Positions 63,923-64,000 of a DNA stretch of 64,000 bases are shown piece after piece. Position numbers and translations under genes: made by a program. The notes below the pieces were generated by a model. The model was not told the DNA's origin. It saw only the letters and a list, made by a program, of their open reading frames with translations, and did not search any database. Origin of the DNA: Crotophaga sulcirostris (taxonomy: Eukaryota; Chordata; Aves; Cuculiformes; Crotophagidae); the NCBI GenBank assembly GCA_013397455.1, contig VYZB01000168.1, positions 179,674 through 243,673 on the forward strand, written 5' to 3'. The first letter of the stretch is position 1. The number at the start of each line of letters is the position of its first letter.

Positions 63923-64000
63923 GATCATAGAATCATAGAATGGATTGGGTTGGAAGGGACGTCAAAGATCATCCTGTTCCAACTTCTCTGCCACGGGCAG
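63923..64000 (-). mobile_element. CR1 LINE 3' end (reverse), runs off the window
   Basis: ATCATAGAATCATAGAATGG followed by GGGTTGGAAGGGAC and TCAAAGATCATCCTGTTCCAAC is a well-preserved reverse CR1 terminus. It is the youngest-looking CR1 copy in the window and continues past the right edge. Confidence 0.95.

Overview
This window looks like avian nuclear DNA. Two genes are split into exons by GT-AG introns, the base composition is moderately AT-rich, CpG is depleted, and the dispersed repeats are CR1 LINE 3' ends carrying the bird-type terminal ATTCTATG motif. No bacterial, phage or plasmid organisation is present. Mammalian AQP3 lies at a locus whose bird counterpart is generally Z-linked, so a Z-chromosome origin is likely, but this is inference.

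Layout. Positions 1-700 are upstream flank with a TATA-like promoter near 704. Positions 805-13580 hold a complete six-exon aquaporin-3 gene (AQP3, 292 codons, plus strand) with a first intron of about 8.8 kb and a 3' UTR running to a poly(A) signal at 14998. Positions 15.1-44.5 kb are a gene-poor interval holding scattered CR1 pieces, a 100-base assembly gap at a TA microsatellite, a cluster of DNA palindromes near 20.3 kb, and a few unassigned minus-strand coding-like stretches. Positions 44631-49437 hold a complete five-exon plus-strand gene for a secreted or GPI-anchored protein with two LY6/uPAR domains. It resembles the phospholipase A2 inhibitor gamma/PINLYP family (226 codons), with a TATA box at 44558 and a poly(A) signal at 49555. 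Positions 49.6-64 kb contain no gene I can support, only CR1 remnants and simple sequence.

The most unusual structural observation is a 97-bp copy of the LY6 gene's signal-peptide exon and adjoining intron (91 of 97 bases identical). It sits inside a CR1 3' end about 1.8 kb upstream of the real exon and has lost both the start codon and the splice donor. The two genes have no evident functional link. AQP3 is a membrane glycerol/water channel and the LY6 protein is an extracellular disulfide-rich protein. Both have TATA-type, CpG-poor promoters, which suggests tissue-restricted expression.

Limits. Everything here was read by eye from the sequence. Exon boundaries of the two genes are well supported by splice signals, phase and protein similarity. 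The other coding-like calls are weak.
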